From Streptomyces humi (GTDB lineage: Bacteria > Actinomycetota > Actinomycetes > Streptomycetales > Streptomycetaceae), in NCBI RefSeq assembly GCF_001005085.2, contig NZ_LBMU02000027.1, positions 124,001 to 188,000 on the forward strand: DNA of 64,000 bases, read 5' to 3'. Both the position numbers and the translations under genes were made by a program. How positions within the stretch are numbered: the stretch's first letter is position 1; every line of letters begins with the position of its first letter. Below the pieces are notes generated by a model. That model made no database searches and had not been told where the DNA came from. It saw only the letters and a list, made by a program, of their open reading frames with translations. Of the stretch, positions 55,459-64,000 are shown in pieces.

Positions 55459-56916
55459 GTGCAGAGATCGCCGTACGACACCGCCACCGCGCTGCTCCCC
55501 CTCGTGGGCGGCCCCGCGAACGTCATCTCCGTCGCCCACTGCATGACCCGGCTGCGGCTGGGCCTCGCCGACCCGGAGCGGGTCGACGGGGAGGCGGTAC
55601 GGGCGGTACCCGGGGTGCTGGGCGTGGTGGCCGACGGGGAGACCCTCCAGGTGGTGATCGGCCCGGGCGCGGTGGTACCGGTGACCACGGCCTTCGAAGC
55701 AGTGCTCGCCGCCGCGGCAAGGGCGACCGCCCACGAGCCGAACGACGACCGTACGGACGCCGGGGGCGACGCGACCGGGCTTGCCGCGCGGGGGGCCGGG
55801 CTGAAGGCGGCCCGGGACCGGCGGAACGCGACCCCCCTCAAGCGCGCCCTGCGCCGCATCGCCGACGTCTTCGTGCCGCTCATCCCGGCTCTGATCGGCT
55901 GCGGGGTGCTCGCCGGCCTGGACGGGCTGCTCGTGAACGCCGGCCTGCTGACCGGGCTGACCCCCGCCCTCGCCGCGATCGCCTCCGGCTTCATGGCGCT
56001 GATCAGCGTCTTCGTCGGCTACAACACGGCGAAGGTGTTCGGCGGGACGCCGGTGCTCGGTGGTGCTGTCGCGGCGATCGTGGTCTCGCCGGGCGTGGCG
56101 AAGGTGACCGCGTTCGGGGTCGCCCTCTCCCCCGGTCAGGGCGGGGTCCTCGGAGCCCTGGCCGCCGCGCTGCTGGCGACGTACGTCGAGAAGCGGTGCC
56201 GGGGCCGGGTCCCGGACGCCCTCGACGTGCTCCTCACCCCGACCGTCACCGTCCTCGTCGCCGGACTGGCCACGCTCTACGGCCTCATGTACGTCGCCGG
56301 ACTCGTCTCCACCGCCATCGGCACCGCCGCGAACTGGCTCCTCGCCACCACCGGACCGCTCGCCGGACTGGTCCTCGGCGGCCTCTTCCTCCCCCTGGTC
56401 ATGCTGGGCCTGATCCCCATCCACACCACCCTGATCCAGCAGCAGGGCTACACCGTGCTGCTTCCCCTGCTCGCGATGGCGGGCGCGGGCCAGGTGGGCG
56501 CGGCCCTCGCCGTCTACGTCAGGCTCCGCCACGACACCTCGCTGCGTACGACGATCAGGTCGGCCCTCCCGGCGGGTCTGCTGGGCGTCGGCGAGCCCCT
56601 GATCTACGGCGTCTCGCTCCCCCTCGGCCGCCCGTTCCTGACCGCCTGTGCGGGCGGGGCGGCCGGCGGCGCGTTCGTCGGGTTCTTCGCGATGCTCGGC
56701 GACCGGGTGGGCGCCACCGCGATCGGTCCGTCGGGCTGGGCCCTGTTCCCGCTGGTCACGGGGAACAGGGGCCCGGCCCTGGCGGCGGCGGTCTACGCGG
56801 GCGGTCTGCTGACCGGTTACGCGGTCGGCTTCCTGGCCACGTACGTCGGGTTCAGGGGCGCCGCGCGGAGTGCGCCGAACGCGCCGGGTGACCCGTCACC
56901 TCCGCGATCCAGCTGA
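55459..56916 (+). CDS. PTS EIIBC component, MurNAc-type (MurP-like)
   Basis: 485-residue phosphotransferase transporter. The EIIB domain comes first with phospho-Cys28 in SVAHCMTRLRLGL; a variable linker (about 85-130) leads to EIIC (about 135-470) with VGYNTAKVFGG and the LGVGEPLIYGVSLPLGRPF substrate loop. No EIIA domain is present, so it depends on a separate glucose-type EIIA. GTG 55459 directly abuts GGAGG, an unusually short spacing. Its 3' end overlaps the convergent esterase by 65 bp. Substrate is inferred from murQ. Confidence 0.88.
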   Translation: MQRSPYDTATALLPLVGGPANVISVAHCMTRLRLGLADPERVDGEAVRAVPGVLGVVADGETLQVVIGPGAVVPVTTAFEAVLAAAARATAHEPNDDRTDAGGDATGLAARGAGLKAARDRRNATPLKRALRRIADVFVPLIPALIGCGVLAGLDGLLVNAGLLTGLTPALAAIASGFMALISVFVGYNTAKVFGGTPVLGGAVAAIVVSPGVAKVTAFGVALSPGQGGVLGALAAALLATYVEKRCRGRVPDALDVLLTPTVTVLVAGLATLYGLMYVAGLVSTAIGTAANWLLATTGPLAGLVLGGLFLPLVMLGLIPIHTTLIQQQGYTVLLPLLAMAGAGQVGAALAVYVRLRHDTSLRTTIRSALPAGLLGVGEPLIYGVSLPLGRPFLTACAGGAAGGAFVGFFAMLGDRVGATAIGPSGWALFPLVTGNRGPALAAAVYAGGLLTGYAVGFLATYVGFRGAARSAPNAPGDPSPPRSS

Positions 56917-58453
56917 CGAAGTCCCCCGGGTCCTGGTCGGCGCCGTGACCGGCGTCCCAGTAGTACCTGATGTTCACGTCGTCGCCGAGGTTCCTCAGCC
57001 TGGCGGCGAGGTTGGCGGCGACGGTGAGCGAGGTGTCGCTGTCCTTCGTGCCGAGCCGGATCCACCAGTGCCGGGCCCGGTTCGGGTTGACCCGCTCGGC
57101 CACGTGGTACATGGCGTTCATCTGGTCGAGCTTCCTGGGCAGGTCGCCGTCGAGGCGTGCGCTGTCACCCTCCGCGTGGCGCAGGCTGTAGAGGGTGAAG
57201 TGGCGGACGGCGGTGGTGCCGGTGCCGAACTCGTTGCACTCCGGGGTGGACAGGTCGAAGGCGTCGAAGGCGGGGGCGTTCTTCTTCCGGGCGCCGACGT
57301 GGGTGAGGAAGTCCGCCCAGGTGAAGGTGGCGTTCGTGCCGTCCCAGCCGATGAAGGTGTGCGCGGCCAGGTAGGCGGCCCGGTCGGTGTCGGAGAGGGC
57401 CGCCAGGTAGGCGGTCGCGGAGGGCTCCAGATGGGTCCTGAGCAGGTACTCGTCGAGGTTGCGGTCGGTGAGCCGCCCGAACCCGGGGGCCGTGAGCCGG
57501 AGTCCGGCCAGATACTCGGTGAACTGGGCCTTCAGCTCACCGGACACGGTCGCGTCTACCGTCGTACCGTCGGCGAGGGGGTTACCGCCCCAGCACCACT
57601 CGTAGGACATGTCGGAGTGTTCGAGGTCGGTGATCGGGCACCAGTCGGCGCTGGCGAACACCGCGTCGCTCGCGTCGGCCGCGCCCAGCGCCGCCAGTTC
57701 CGCCGCGTACAGGGGGCTGTCGCCGGAGGTGCCGAGCAGCGCGGAGAGCGCGCCCCCGGCGCTGGTCCCGGCGGTGACGATCCGGTCCACGTCCCCCGGG
57801 ACGCGCCCCCGGTTGAACCTCACGTAGCGCACGGCCGCCTTGAGGTCCACGATGGCGGCGGGCGCGCACCCGTAGTACACGCCGGCCGAGTCCACGAGGG
57901 TACGGCCGCGGGCCCCGGGCTCGACGACGACGTACCCGGCGAGCAGCGCGAGCAGCGTCCGGTTCGGGCCGCCGCTCCCGCCGCCGGGGCCACCGGGGCC
58001 ACCCGGGCCGCCGGGCCCGCCGGCGCCCCCGCCGCCGATCCCGGTCGCGCCCGCCACGGACGACGGCATGTAGCCGCCGACGTTGTTGGCCAGCAGGATC
58101 GGCGCGTGGGTGGCGTCGACGGCGGTCCCGTCGACGGACACCGGAACGCTGACGTTGAGTCCCTGGTACGTGGTGTCCACGGGGTTCGCCACGTAGCCGG
58201 CGACCTTGTAGAAGCGGTACGTCACGTCGTGGGTGGCGCCCGCGGTGTCGGTGATGCCGGTGGTCAGCTCCGTGTACGCGCTCGGGTCGAACACCAAGGC
58301 GGTCTCCGTGCCGGCCGCCGTGTCGGCCGCCGTCTCCGCGGGGTCCTTCCGCGCCGGGCTCGCGGCCCGCGCGGCCGTCGCGGGCCCGGCGGCGGGGACC
58401 GCGGCGGCCGCGGTGAGCCCCATGACCACAGTTCTGCGCTTCACTCGCTTCAC
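56852..58453 (-). CDS. Secreted tannase/feruloyl-esterase-like hydrolase (subtype B)
   Basis: 533-residue exported alpha/beta hydrolase. The N-terminus has a twin-arginine-like KRRTVVMG motif and a long Ala-rich export signal. The nucleophile Ser (about 229) is in TAGTSAGGALS; the terminal His is in WDAGHGADQDP. A Gly/Pro repeat insert (about 125-150) is encoded by a trinucleotide-rich stretch. GTG 58453 follows AGGAG by 6 nt. Ester of gallic or other aromatic acids is the expected substrate, by resemblance only. Confidence 0.83.
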   Translation of the reverse strand: MKRVKRRTVVMGLTAAAAVPAAGPATAARAASPARKDPAETAADTAAGTETALVFDPSAYTELTTGITDTAGATHDVTYRFYKVAGYVANPVDTTYQGLNVSVPVSVDGTAVDATHAPILLANNVGGYMPSSVAGATGIGGGGAGGPGGPGGPGGPGGGSGGPNRTLLALLAGYVVVEPGARGRTLVDSAGVYYGCAPAAIVDLKAAVRYVRFNRGRVPGDVDRIVTAGTSAGGALSALLGTSGDSPLYAAELAALGAADASDAVFASADWCPITDLEHSDMSYEWCWGGNPLADGTTVDATVSGELKAQFTEYLAGLRLTAPGFGRLTDRNLDEYLLRTHLEPSATAYLAALSDTDRAAYLAAHTFIGWDGTNATFTWADFLTHVGARKKNAPAFDAFDLSTPECNEFGTGTTAVRHFTLYSLRHAEGDSARLDGDLPRKLDQMNAMYHVAERVNPNRARHWWIRLGTKDSDTSLTVAANLAARLRNLGDDVNIRYYWDAGHGADQDPGDFVSWIAEVTGHPARSAHSARRP

Positions 58454-58548
58454 TTCCGTCTCCTGAGTAGGCGGCTCGTGACAACGGGGCCCAGTGGAGC
58501 ACTGGTTCACAAAATTGTCAGCAATATCGCCGGAACCCCGGGCTGTTC

Positions 58549-59460
58549 TCAGCCACGTCCGGCGGCGTCGGCGAGGATCGCCCGGAGCCGCGCCAGGCAC
58601 TCGGCGACGAAGGCGGGGAAGGTCCGCCAGTAGTAGGCGACCCCGCTGACACCGACGGCGATCGCCCAGCCCCGGGCCCGGTCCCAGGTCTCGTCGTCCA
58701 GGCCCGACGCGTCCCGGTAGGCGTGCCGAGCGGCCGCCGGCAGGTCCCAGAGCACGGAGTGCTCGGCGTCCGGGTGACCGACCGAGAGGGACCCGAAGTC
58801 GATGACCGCGTGCAGCCGGCCCTCCCGGACCAGGAGGTTGGTGGGCTTGAGGTCGCCGTGCAGCCACACGTGCGGGCCCCGGGGCCCGGGCAGCGCGCGG
58901 GCCGCCCGCCACAGCCGCTCCAGGGTGTCGACGTCGAGTTCCGCGCCCGCGACCGCGCGGCACTCGTCGAAGTACTCACCGACCCAGCCGTCGCACTCCC
59001 CCAGGCCGCCTCCGCGGTACCAGCTCAGGTCACCCGCGCGCACCGCCCCCATGAGATCGATGCCGTGCAACTCCCGTACGAACGCGGCCAGGTCGGCGCC
59101 GAAGGCGGCCCAGTCCCGGACGCTGTCCGGACCGGCCTCGGCGCCCTCGATCCAGCGGTAGACCGACCAGCGGGCCGGGTAGGCGCCGGTGGGCGTCCCG
59201 GCGTGCACGGGCTCGGGCACCGGGCACGGCAGGGCGGGCGCCAGACGCGGCAGCCACTCCTGCTCCTTGCGCAGCGCCAGCCCCTTCTCCACGGTCCGGG
59301 GAAGCCGCACCAGCAGGTCTCCGCCCAGCCGGTACATGGTGTTCTCGGTCCCCGCCCCGACCCGCGCCAGCGGCAGCCCCGCCCACTCCGGGCACTGGGC
59401 CGCCAGCAGCCCCCGCACCAGCCCCTCACCGACCGCGATCTCACCCTCGTGAAGCCCCAC
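58549..59460 (-). CDS. Aminoglycoside phosphotransferase-family kinase
   Basis: 303-residue APH/choline-kinase fold protein. The ATP lobe shows GAGTENTMYRLGGDLLVRLPR; the catalytic loop is HGDLKPTNLL (201-210) and the metal-binding DFG is at 221-223 followed by SLSVGHPDAE. Many such Streptomyces proteins are not resistance enzymes but kinases of unknown metabolites. GTG 59460 is the only in-frame start that retains the whole N-lobe; ribosome site weak. Confidence 0.85.
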   Translation of the reverse strand: MGLHEGEIAVGEGLVRGLLAAQCPEWAGLPLARVGAGTENTMYRLGGDLLVRLPRTVEKGLALRKEQEWLPRLAPALPCPVPEPVHAGTPTGAYPARWSVYRWIEGAEAGPDSVRDWAAFGADLAAFVRELHGIDLMGAVRAGDLSWYRGGGLGECDGWVGEYFDECRAVAGAELDVDTLERLWRAARALPGPRGPHVWLHGDLKPTNLLVREGRLHAVIDFGSLSVGHPDAEHSVLWDLPAAARHAYRDASGLDDETWDRARGWAIAVGVSGVAYYWRTFPAFVAECLARLRAILADAAGRG

Positions 59461-59571
59461 CCCAGCAGTCTGACCACCACCCGCCCCACAGAGCCAACGA
59501 GTTACGCCCCCGACCGCCGGGGCCGACCGCCGTCCGGGGTGCTGTCGGTGGTGTGTGCCAGGCTGGTTCGT

Positions 59572-60150
59572 ATGAATCATGCCCAGCTCACCGCCCTCGG
59601 ACGGGCGCTTCGTCTGCTCGGGGAGCATGGGGAGGCGCTGACCGGGGACACGCCCGACGCGAAGTTGCACGAGGTCAAGGACGATCTGCGGCGCGCTCTC
59701 GACCTGCTGGAGGAGAGCGTCAGCGCCGCCGCGCCCACCACCCGGTGCGCCGAGCACCCGCAGGGCCCCGTGGACGAGAGCGCACCCGACCTGTGCCTGC
59801 TGTGCGAGACACGGCGGCGGGCGGCGCGGCGGTCGGAGTTCGGGGGCGGGCCGCGGCCGGCCGCGCAGGGCGAGGCCGCGGCGCCGTCCATGTCCCGGTA
59901 CGGCGTGCGGGCCGACCGGCCGCAGGCGCAGCAGCGGTGGCTGCCGGAGGCGTGGAACGGACGGGAGTGGGAGCTGTGCGGCACCCCCCGGCGTGACCGG
60001 CGGGAGGCCGAGCTGTACCTGGCAGCCCAGCGGCGCGGGTCCCGGCCCGCGATGGCCTACCGGCTGGTGCACGAGTTCACCGACTACGAGGTGCTCCGGG
60101 TGTGGGGCACTCCCGTCCACGTCGACATCGAGCCGCTCGGCAATCTGTAG
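59572..60150 (+). CDS. Hypothetical protein with possible zinc site
   Basis: 192-residue protein. A helical N-terminus (ALGRALRLLGEHG, DDLRRALDLLEESV) is followed by RCAEHP and DLCLLCETR, which together could bind zinc, then a basic linker and a C-terminal domain (RWLPEAWNGREWELCG, YRLVHEFTDYEVLRVWG). Its amber stop (60148-60150) is followed in the same frame by GNAT sequence. No family recognised. Confidence 0.7.
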   Translation: MNHAQLTALGRALRLLGEHGEALTGDTPDAKLHEVKDDLRRALDLLEESVSAAAPTTRCAEHPQGPVDESAPDLCLLCETRRRAARRSEFGGGPRPAAQGEAAAPSMSRYGVRADRPQAQQRWLPEAWNGREWELCGTPRRDRREAELYLAAQRRGSRPAMAYRLVHEFTDYEVLRVWGTPVHVDIEPLGNL

Positions 60151-60498
60151 CGGCGGTGCGAGGCCGTCGGGTGCGCCGGGGTGAAGCTGCCGGCCGGGGC
60201 CCCGGCGGAGATCAAGCGCATGTGGGTGGCCCCGCGGGCCCGCCGGCTCGGCCTCGCCCGCCGGTTCCTCACCGAACTGGAGGCGCGGGCGGCCGGGCAC
60301 GGCTACGACACCCTGCGCCTCGACACCAACAAGACGCTCGACGCCGCGATCAGCCTCTACCACTCCTTCGGCTTCCGGGAGGTCCCCGCCTTCAACGACG
60401 AGCCCTACGCCCATCACTGGTTCGAGAAGCGGATCACCCCGGCACCGCCGACGGGACCGGTGCCGCCGACGGGACCGGTGCCGCCATCCAGGCAGTGA
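60151..60498 (+). pseudogene. GNAT remnant lacking its N-terminal half
   Basis: From GTG 60181 the frame encodes the second half of a GNAT: EIKRMWVAPRARRLGLARRFL (acetyl-CoA loop), RLDTNKTLDAAISLYHSFGFREV and a Pro/Thr tail from an 18-bp repeat. The codons between the previous TAG and 60181 (AVGCAGVKLPAG) also read as GNAT sequence, but the roughly 50-70 preceding residues of the fold are absent. A deletion that joined it in frame behind the upstream stop is the simplest explanation; a very short functional protein is the alternative. Confidence 0.65.
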
Positions 60499-60574
60499 AC
60501 GCCCGGACCCCATGTGTCACGGCACCGTCCCGGGTACCTGAGCGGAGACACGTACGCGGAAGGGGTTCGGCGCA

Positions 60575-61369
60575 ATGAAGATCGATCTGACGGGCCGCAC
60601 GGCACTGGTCACCGGCTCCACACAGGGCATCGGCGCGGCGATCGCCGTCGGGCTGGCCCGCGCCGGGGCCCGGGTGGGCGTCAACGGCCGGGACGAGAAA
60701 CGCGTCCGGGACAGCGTCGCCCGGCTGGCGGAGCAGGCGCCCGGCGCCGACCTCGTCCCGGTCGCGGCGGACGTGAGCGGCGACGACGGGGCCCGGCGGG
60801 CGGCCGAACTCCTGCCGGACGTCGACGTCCTCGTCAACAACCTGGGGATCTTCGGCTCCGAGGACCCCCTGAAGATCAGCGACGACGAGTGGCGGCGTTA
60901 CTTCGAGGTGAACGTCCTGGCCGCCGTCCGGCTGACCCGGATGTACCTGCCGGGGATGACCGAACGCGGGTGGGGGCGCGTGCAGTACATCGCCAGTGAC
61001 TCGGCGGTCGTCATCCCCGCCGAGATGATCCACTACGGCATGTCGAAGACCGCGCTGCTCGCGGTCGGCCGCGGCTTCGCCAAGCAGGCGGCGGGTACCG
61101 GCGTCACGGTGAACTCCGTGATCGCCGGTCCCACCCACACCGGCGGCGTCGAGGACTTCGTCTACGAACTCGTGGACCGCGACCTGCCCTGGGACGAGGC
61201 GCAGCGCGCCTTCATGCGCGAGCACCGGCCGCAGTCGCTGCTCCAGCGCCTGATCGAACCGGAGGAGATCGCCCACATGGTCGTCTACCTCAGCTCCGAC
61301 CAGGCCTCGGCCACCACCGGCGGCGCCCTGCGCGTGGACGGCGGATACGTCGACGCGATCCTGCCCTGA
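60575..61369 (+). CDS. SDR-family oxidoreductase
   Basis: 264-residue classical short-chain dehydrogenase/reductase. The NAD(P) motif is TGSTQGIG (13-20), NNLG follows at 88-91, and the catalytic pair is Tyr154-Lys158 in YGMSK with Ser near 141-143. AAGGGG lies about 9 nt before ATG. Substrate unknown; it stands alone, with a 9-bp tandem repeat after its stop. Confidence 0.92.
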   Translation: MKIDLTGRTALVTGSTQGIGAAIAVGLARAGARVGVNGRDEKRVRDSVARLAEQAPGADLVPVAADVSGDDGARRAAELLPDVDVLVNNLGIFGSEDPLKISDDEWRRYFEVNVLAAVRLTRMYLPGMTERGWGRVQYIASDSAVVIPAEMIHYGMSKTALLAVGRGFAKQAAGTGVTVNSVIAGPTHTGGVEDFVYELVDRDLPWDEAQRAFMREHRPQSLLQRLIEPEEIAHMVVYLSSDQASATTGGALRVDGGYVDAILP

Positions 61370-61370
61370 G

Positions 61371-61412
61371 CAGCCCTGAGAGCCCTGAGAGCCCTGAGAG
61401 CCCTGAGCAGCC
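61371..61412. repeat. 9-bp tandem repeat
   Basis: Four copies of CTGAGAGCC lie directly after the SDR stop codon and before the convergent esterase end. Confidence 0.85.
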
Positions 61413-61433
61413 TGGGGCGACCGTCGGCCCGGG

Positions 61434-62987
61434 TCAGCCGAGCAGCGGCGACGGGGTGAAGTCGTACCCCTCCCACAGCCGCCGCGTGGTCTCCTCCGGG
61501 TACGGCGTGACCGTCGGGGTCGTGTCCAGGACCTGGGTGCGGCGGTGCTCGGGGTCGTACGCCGGCCAGCCCGGATCTCCCGTCCTCGCGAACGCAGTCC
61601 ACGCGGTGCGGAAACGGGCGGAGAGGGTCTCGGCCTCGGGGGTGACGCCGGCCCCGGCCCAGAGGAGGTTGGCGAGGTCCGCCTCGAACGTGCCGAAGAG
61701 CAGCGGGATGTCCAGGCCGTGGCAGGCGCCGAGCAGACCGCCGCTGCCCGGGGCGCCCCAGGTCAGTTCGTAGAGGTGGGCGCGGCCGCCGCCCGCGGTC
61801 TGGGCCTCCGCCAGGCGCAGCGAGGGCATGGCGAACAGCCAGTCCGTCTGGACCTGTTCGTACAGAGCGGTCGGTGACGCCTCGGGGTAGGCCGCGCGGT
61901 AGGCCCGCTCGCCCGCCTCGCCGCCGGGCGCGAACAGCCGCAGCGCGCCGGTCGCCTGCTCGTCCGTGATCTTGCCGTACATGCCGCCCATCACCAGGAA
62001 GAGGCGGAACTCGTCGCGGTTGTGGCCGACGAGGAGGTCCACGTCCCGGGCGGCGCCGGAGGCGAGGGCCTGCCAGGGGGTGGCGGGCAGCACGTCACCG
62101 TCGACCACCGGGGAGAACGGGGTGACGGTCGGCGCGATCCGGCCCCAACGGTCCACGTACTGGGCCATCTTGACGCCCAGCGCCTGCCCGGCCTCGGTCA
62201 GCCGCCGGGGATCGGTCGTCGCCAGGTCGGCCACCGTGGGGCGCAGCCCGGCCTCGGCCGCCAGGGCCCGGCCGATGTCCTCGGCCAGTTCGGCGGAGAA
62301 GAAGGTGCCGGGGACGCTCTGCGCGATCGCCCGCCGGAACAGGCCGCGTGCCCTCGGCATCGCGAGGAGGGAGGCCACCGACCCGGCGCCCGCGGACTCG
62401 CCGAAGACCGTGACCTGCCCGGGGTCGCCGCCGAACGCCGTGATGTTCTCCCGCACCCACTCCAGGGCCGCTACCTGGTCCAGCAGGCCGCGGTTCGCGG
62501 GCGCGCCCTCGATGTGGGCGAACCCCTCCATGCCGACGCGGTAGTTGAGGGTGACCACGACGACGTCACCCGCACGGGCGATGCGCCGCGCGTCGTAGCC
62601 GGGGCTGCCGGAGTGGCCCAGCTTGTAGGCGCCGCCGTAGATCCACACCATCACCGGGCGCCGGGCGGCCGGGTCCGGGGCGGGGGTCCACACGTTCACC
62701 GTCAGCCAGTCGTCGCCCTCGGGGGCGTCCAGTACGCCGGTGCGCCCCTGGATGCCCAGGTCCTGCGGGGGCGGCGGGCCGAAGGCGTACGCCTCCCGGG
62801 TCCCGTCCCACGAGCGGGCGGGCCGGGGCGCCGCGAACCTCGCCTCCCCCACCGGGGGCTCGGCGAACGGGATGCCCCGGAAGACCGCGAGGCCGTCCTC
62901 CCGGAGTCCGCGCACGGCACCGGCGGCGGTACGCGCGACGGGGCCTTCGGCTCCGGAGACCGACTGGGAGGGCTCGCTCGTGGTCAT
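61434..62987 (-). CDS. Type-B carboxylesterase
   Basis: 517-residue alpha/beta hydrolase of the carboxylesterase/lipase type B family. Typical elements are FRGIPFAEPPVGEARF, the oxyanion segment VWIYGGAY, nucleophile Ser198 in GESAGAGS, LVGHNRDEFRLF and the catalytic His in GACHGLDIP. No signal peptide. ATG 62987 has AAGGTGAG upstream; GTG 62993 is possible. Substrate unknown. Confidence 0.92.
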   Translation of the reverse strand: MTTSEPSQSVSGAEGPVARTAAGAVRGLREDGLAVFRGIPFAEPPVGEARFAAPRPARSWDGTREAYAFGPPPPQDLGIQGRTGVLDAPEGDDWLTVNVWTPAPDPAARRPVMVWIYGGAYKLGHSGSPGYDARRIARAGDVVVVTLNYRVGMEGFAHIEGAPANRGLLDQVAALEWVRENITAFGGDPGQVTVFGESAGAGSVASLLAMPRARGLFRRAIAQSVPGTFFSAELAEDIGRALAAEAGLRPTVADLATTDPRRLTEAGQALGVKMAQYVDRWGRIAPTVTPFSPVVDGDVLPATPWQALASGAARDVDLLVGHNRDEFRLFLVMGGMYGKITDEQATGALRLFAPGGEAGERAYRAAYPEASPTALYEQVQTDWLFAMPSLRLAEAQTAGGGRAHLYELTWGAPGSGGLLGACHGLDIPLLFGTFEADLANLLWAGAGVTPEAETLSARFRTAWTAFARTGDPGWPAYDPEHRRTQVLDTTPTVTPYPEETTRRLWEGYDFTPSPLLG

Positions 62988-63081
62988 GGTCACTCACCTT
63001 CGCATCGCCGACTGGTGGTCACCGGTGGAACGCACGGCACAGCCCACAAGTGCCGGCGTGCACGCGGCCGTGCCGTAGCCC

Positions 63082-63192
63082 GTGCACCGGAGCCCGGGGG
63101 CGGACACGGCGTGGATCCTGGCCCTGGTCCTCGGCGTTCTCTCCCTGCCGGTGCGGGGCGGGGTCGCTCTGGTCATGACCGTGTTCCGGTGA
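63082..63192 (+). CDS. Possible 36-aa single-TM protein
   Basis: GTG 63082 to TGA 63190 encodes a short basic start, then WILALVLGVLSLPVRGG and VALVMTVFR, which reads like a membrane helix pair of normal codon bias. No ribosome site is present. It lies alone in the 269-bp gap between two minus-strand genes and may be a gene remnant. Confidence 0.28.
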   Translation: MHRSPGADTAWILALVLGVLSLPVRGGVALVMTVFR

Positions 63193-63256
63193 TCACGCGC
63201 GTCCCCGCCCCGCCCCGTCCCGCCGGTCCGCGTGGCTCGGCTCAGCGTGGCTCGGC

Positions 63257-64000
63257 TCAGCTCAGGGACTTCAGGGCCGCCGCGTCGTACGGCTTCAGGG
63301 CGGCCGTGTCGCCGGCCAGCACCTTCGACGCCCACTCGGGGTCCTGGAGGAGGGCACGGCCGACGGCGACCATGTCGTACTCCTCGCGCTCCAGGCGGTC
63401 GAGGAGGTCGTCGATGCCCTTGACCGGGGAACCCTCGCCCTGGAAGCCCTTGATGAAGTCGCCGTCGAGGCCGACCGAGCCGACGGTGATGGTCGGCCTG
63501 CCGGTGAGCTTCTTGGTCCAGCCGGCCAGGTTCAGGTCGGAGCCGTCGAACTCGGGGAGCCAGTAGCGGCGGGTGGAGGCGTGGAAGGCGTCGACACCGG
63601 CGGCGGCCAGCGGCGTGAGGATCGCCTCCAGCTCCTCGGGGGTCTCGGCGAGGCGGGCGTCGTAGTTGTCGGACTTCCACTGCGAGAAGCGGAAGACGAC
63701 GGGGAACTCGGCGGAGACCGAGGCGCGGACCGCGGCGACGATCTCGGCGGCGAACTTCGTACGGGCGACCGGGTCGCCGCCGTACGCGTCGGAACGGCGG
63801 TTGGTGCCCGCCCACAGGAACTGGTCCAGCAGGTAGCCGTGAGCGCCGTGCAGCTCGACGCCGTCGAAGCCGATGCGCTCGGCGTCGGCCGCGGCCGTGG
63901 CGAACGCGGCGATCACGTCGTCCAGGTCCTGCCGGGTCATCTCCTTGCCCTCGCCCTCGGTGCCGTCCAGGCGGATGCCGGAGGGGCCGACGGCGGGCGC
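63257..64000 (-). CDS. Old Yellow Enzyme-like flavin oxidoreductase (5' end outside window)
   Basis: Partial FMN-dependent NADH:flavin oxidoreductase, a TIM barrel that typically reduces activated alkenes or oxidises NADH. The visible C-terminal 247 residues include FDGVELHGAHGYLLDQFLWAGTN with the conserved substrate His residues, then VFRFSQWK and a phosphate-binding end DMVAVGRALLQDPEW. ATG 63940 is internal: the frame continues to the right edge with typical family sequence (GPSGIRLDGTEGEG). Confidence 0.9.
   Translation of the reverse strand, partial: APAVGPSGIRLDGTEGEGKEMTRQDLDDVIAAFATAAADAERIGFDGVELHGAHGYLLDQFLWAGTNRRSDAYGGDPVARTKFAAEIVAAVRASVSAEFPVVFRFSQWKSDNYDARLAETPEELEAILTPLAAAGVDAFHASTRRYWLPEFDGSDLNLAGWTKKLTGRPTITVGSVGLDGDFIKGFQGEGSPVKGIDDLLDRLEREEYDMVAVGRALLQDPEWASKVLAGDTAALKPYDAAALKSLS

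Noticed and set aside
58549..59460. Aminoglycoside resistance gene
   Set aside because: The APH fold is clear, but the family is dominated by kinases of other metabolites and nothing points to drug modification.

Overview
The window looks like chromosomal DNA of a Streptomyces. Base composition is very GC-rich, with almost every third codon position G or C. GTG starts are frequent and many promoters appear to be leaderless. Markers include the futalosine route to menaquinone, a mycothiol-type enzyme family, a CebR-type operator and a bldA-type TTA codon. Gene content and order (serC, then mqnB/mqnD further on) resemble, from memory, the SCO43xx part of the S. coelicolor core. I see no rRNA, tRNA, transposase, phage gene or CRISPR array.

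Layout. 1-7.2 kb: the end of a two-gene permease system (DUF318 permease plus TIGR03943 subunit), an EamA exporter, then an unusual minus-strand trio: a FemABX-like transferase, a 43-residue Lys/Pro-rich peptide gene with its own terminator, and an ABC exporter. 7.2-18.5 kb: an FAD/Fe-S oxidoreductase, serC, a solitary GcvH, a secreted GH5-CBM2 cellulase with a CebR palindrome and a TTA codon, a cell-surface protein, an SGNH hydrolase, a Uma2 protein and an aldo/keto reductase behind a MerR-type promoter. 18.5-28.6 kb: RNA 2',3'-cyclic phosphodiesterase, a GNAT, a MarR-MFS pair, a purine permease, a CtpE-like P-type ATPase and two tandem secreted paralogs sharing promoter architecture. 28.7-40.2 kb: a sacsin/Hsp90-like ATPase with DUF3027, an MFS protein, the lipoprotein-mqnB-mqnD operon, a cold-shock protein and a HAD phosphatase. 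40.3-49.3 kb: a helicase-associated/WYL protein, XPB helicase, a GT87-type enzyme and a HelD-like helicase. 49.3-57 kb: CutC, two MDMPI/DinB-type proteins (one fused to a GNAT), an HD protein, DUF4031, and a MurNAc catabolic set (RpiR regulator, MurQ, PTS EIIBC). 57-64 kb: a tannase-like esterase, an APH-type kinase, a truncated GNAT, an SDR, a type-B carboxylesterase and an Old Yellow Enzyme-like protein cut by the window edge.

Functional groupings: precursor synthesis (serC, mqnB, mqnD), wall-sugar recycling (RpiR-MurQ-EIIBC), cellulose use, nucleic-acid helicases, and several exporters with local regulators.

Non-coding character: many intergenic gaps are filled with tandem repeats of 9 to 55 bp. 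Copies of a dispersed element built around GGGGAACTGCGCG and its complement lie mostly at gene 3' ends. Several convergent gene pairs overlap by 28-65 bp. The least explained items are the small-peptide/exporter/FemX trio, the exact 10 x 20 bp array near 32.2 kb, and the shared promoter of the secreted pair at 27-28.7 kb.
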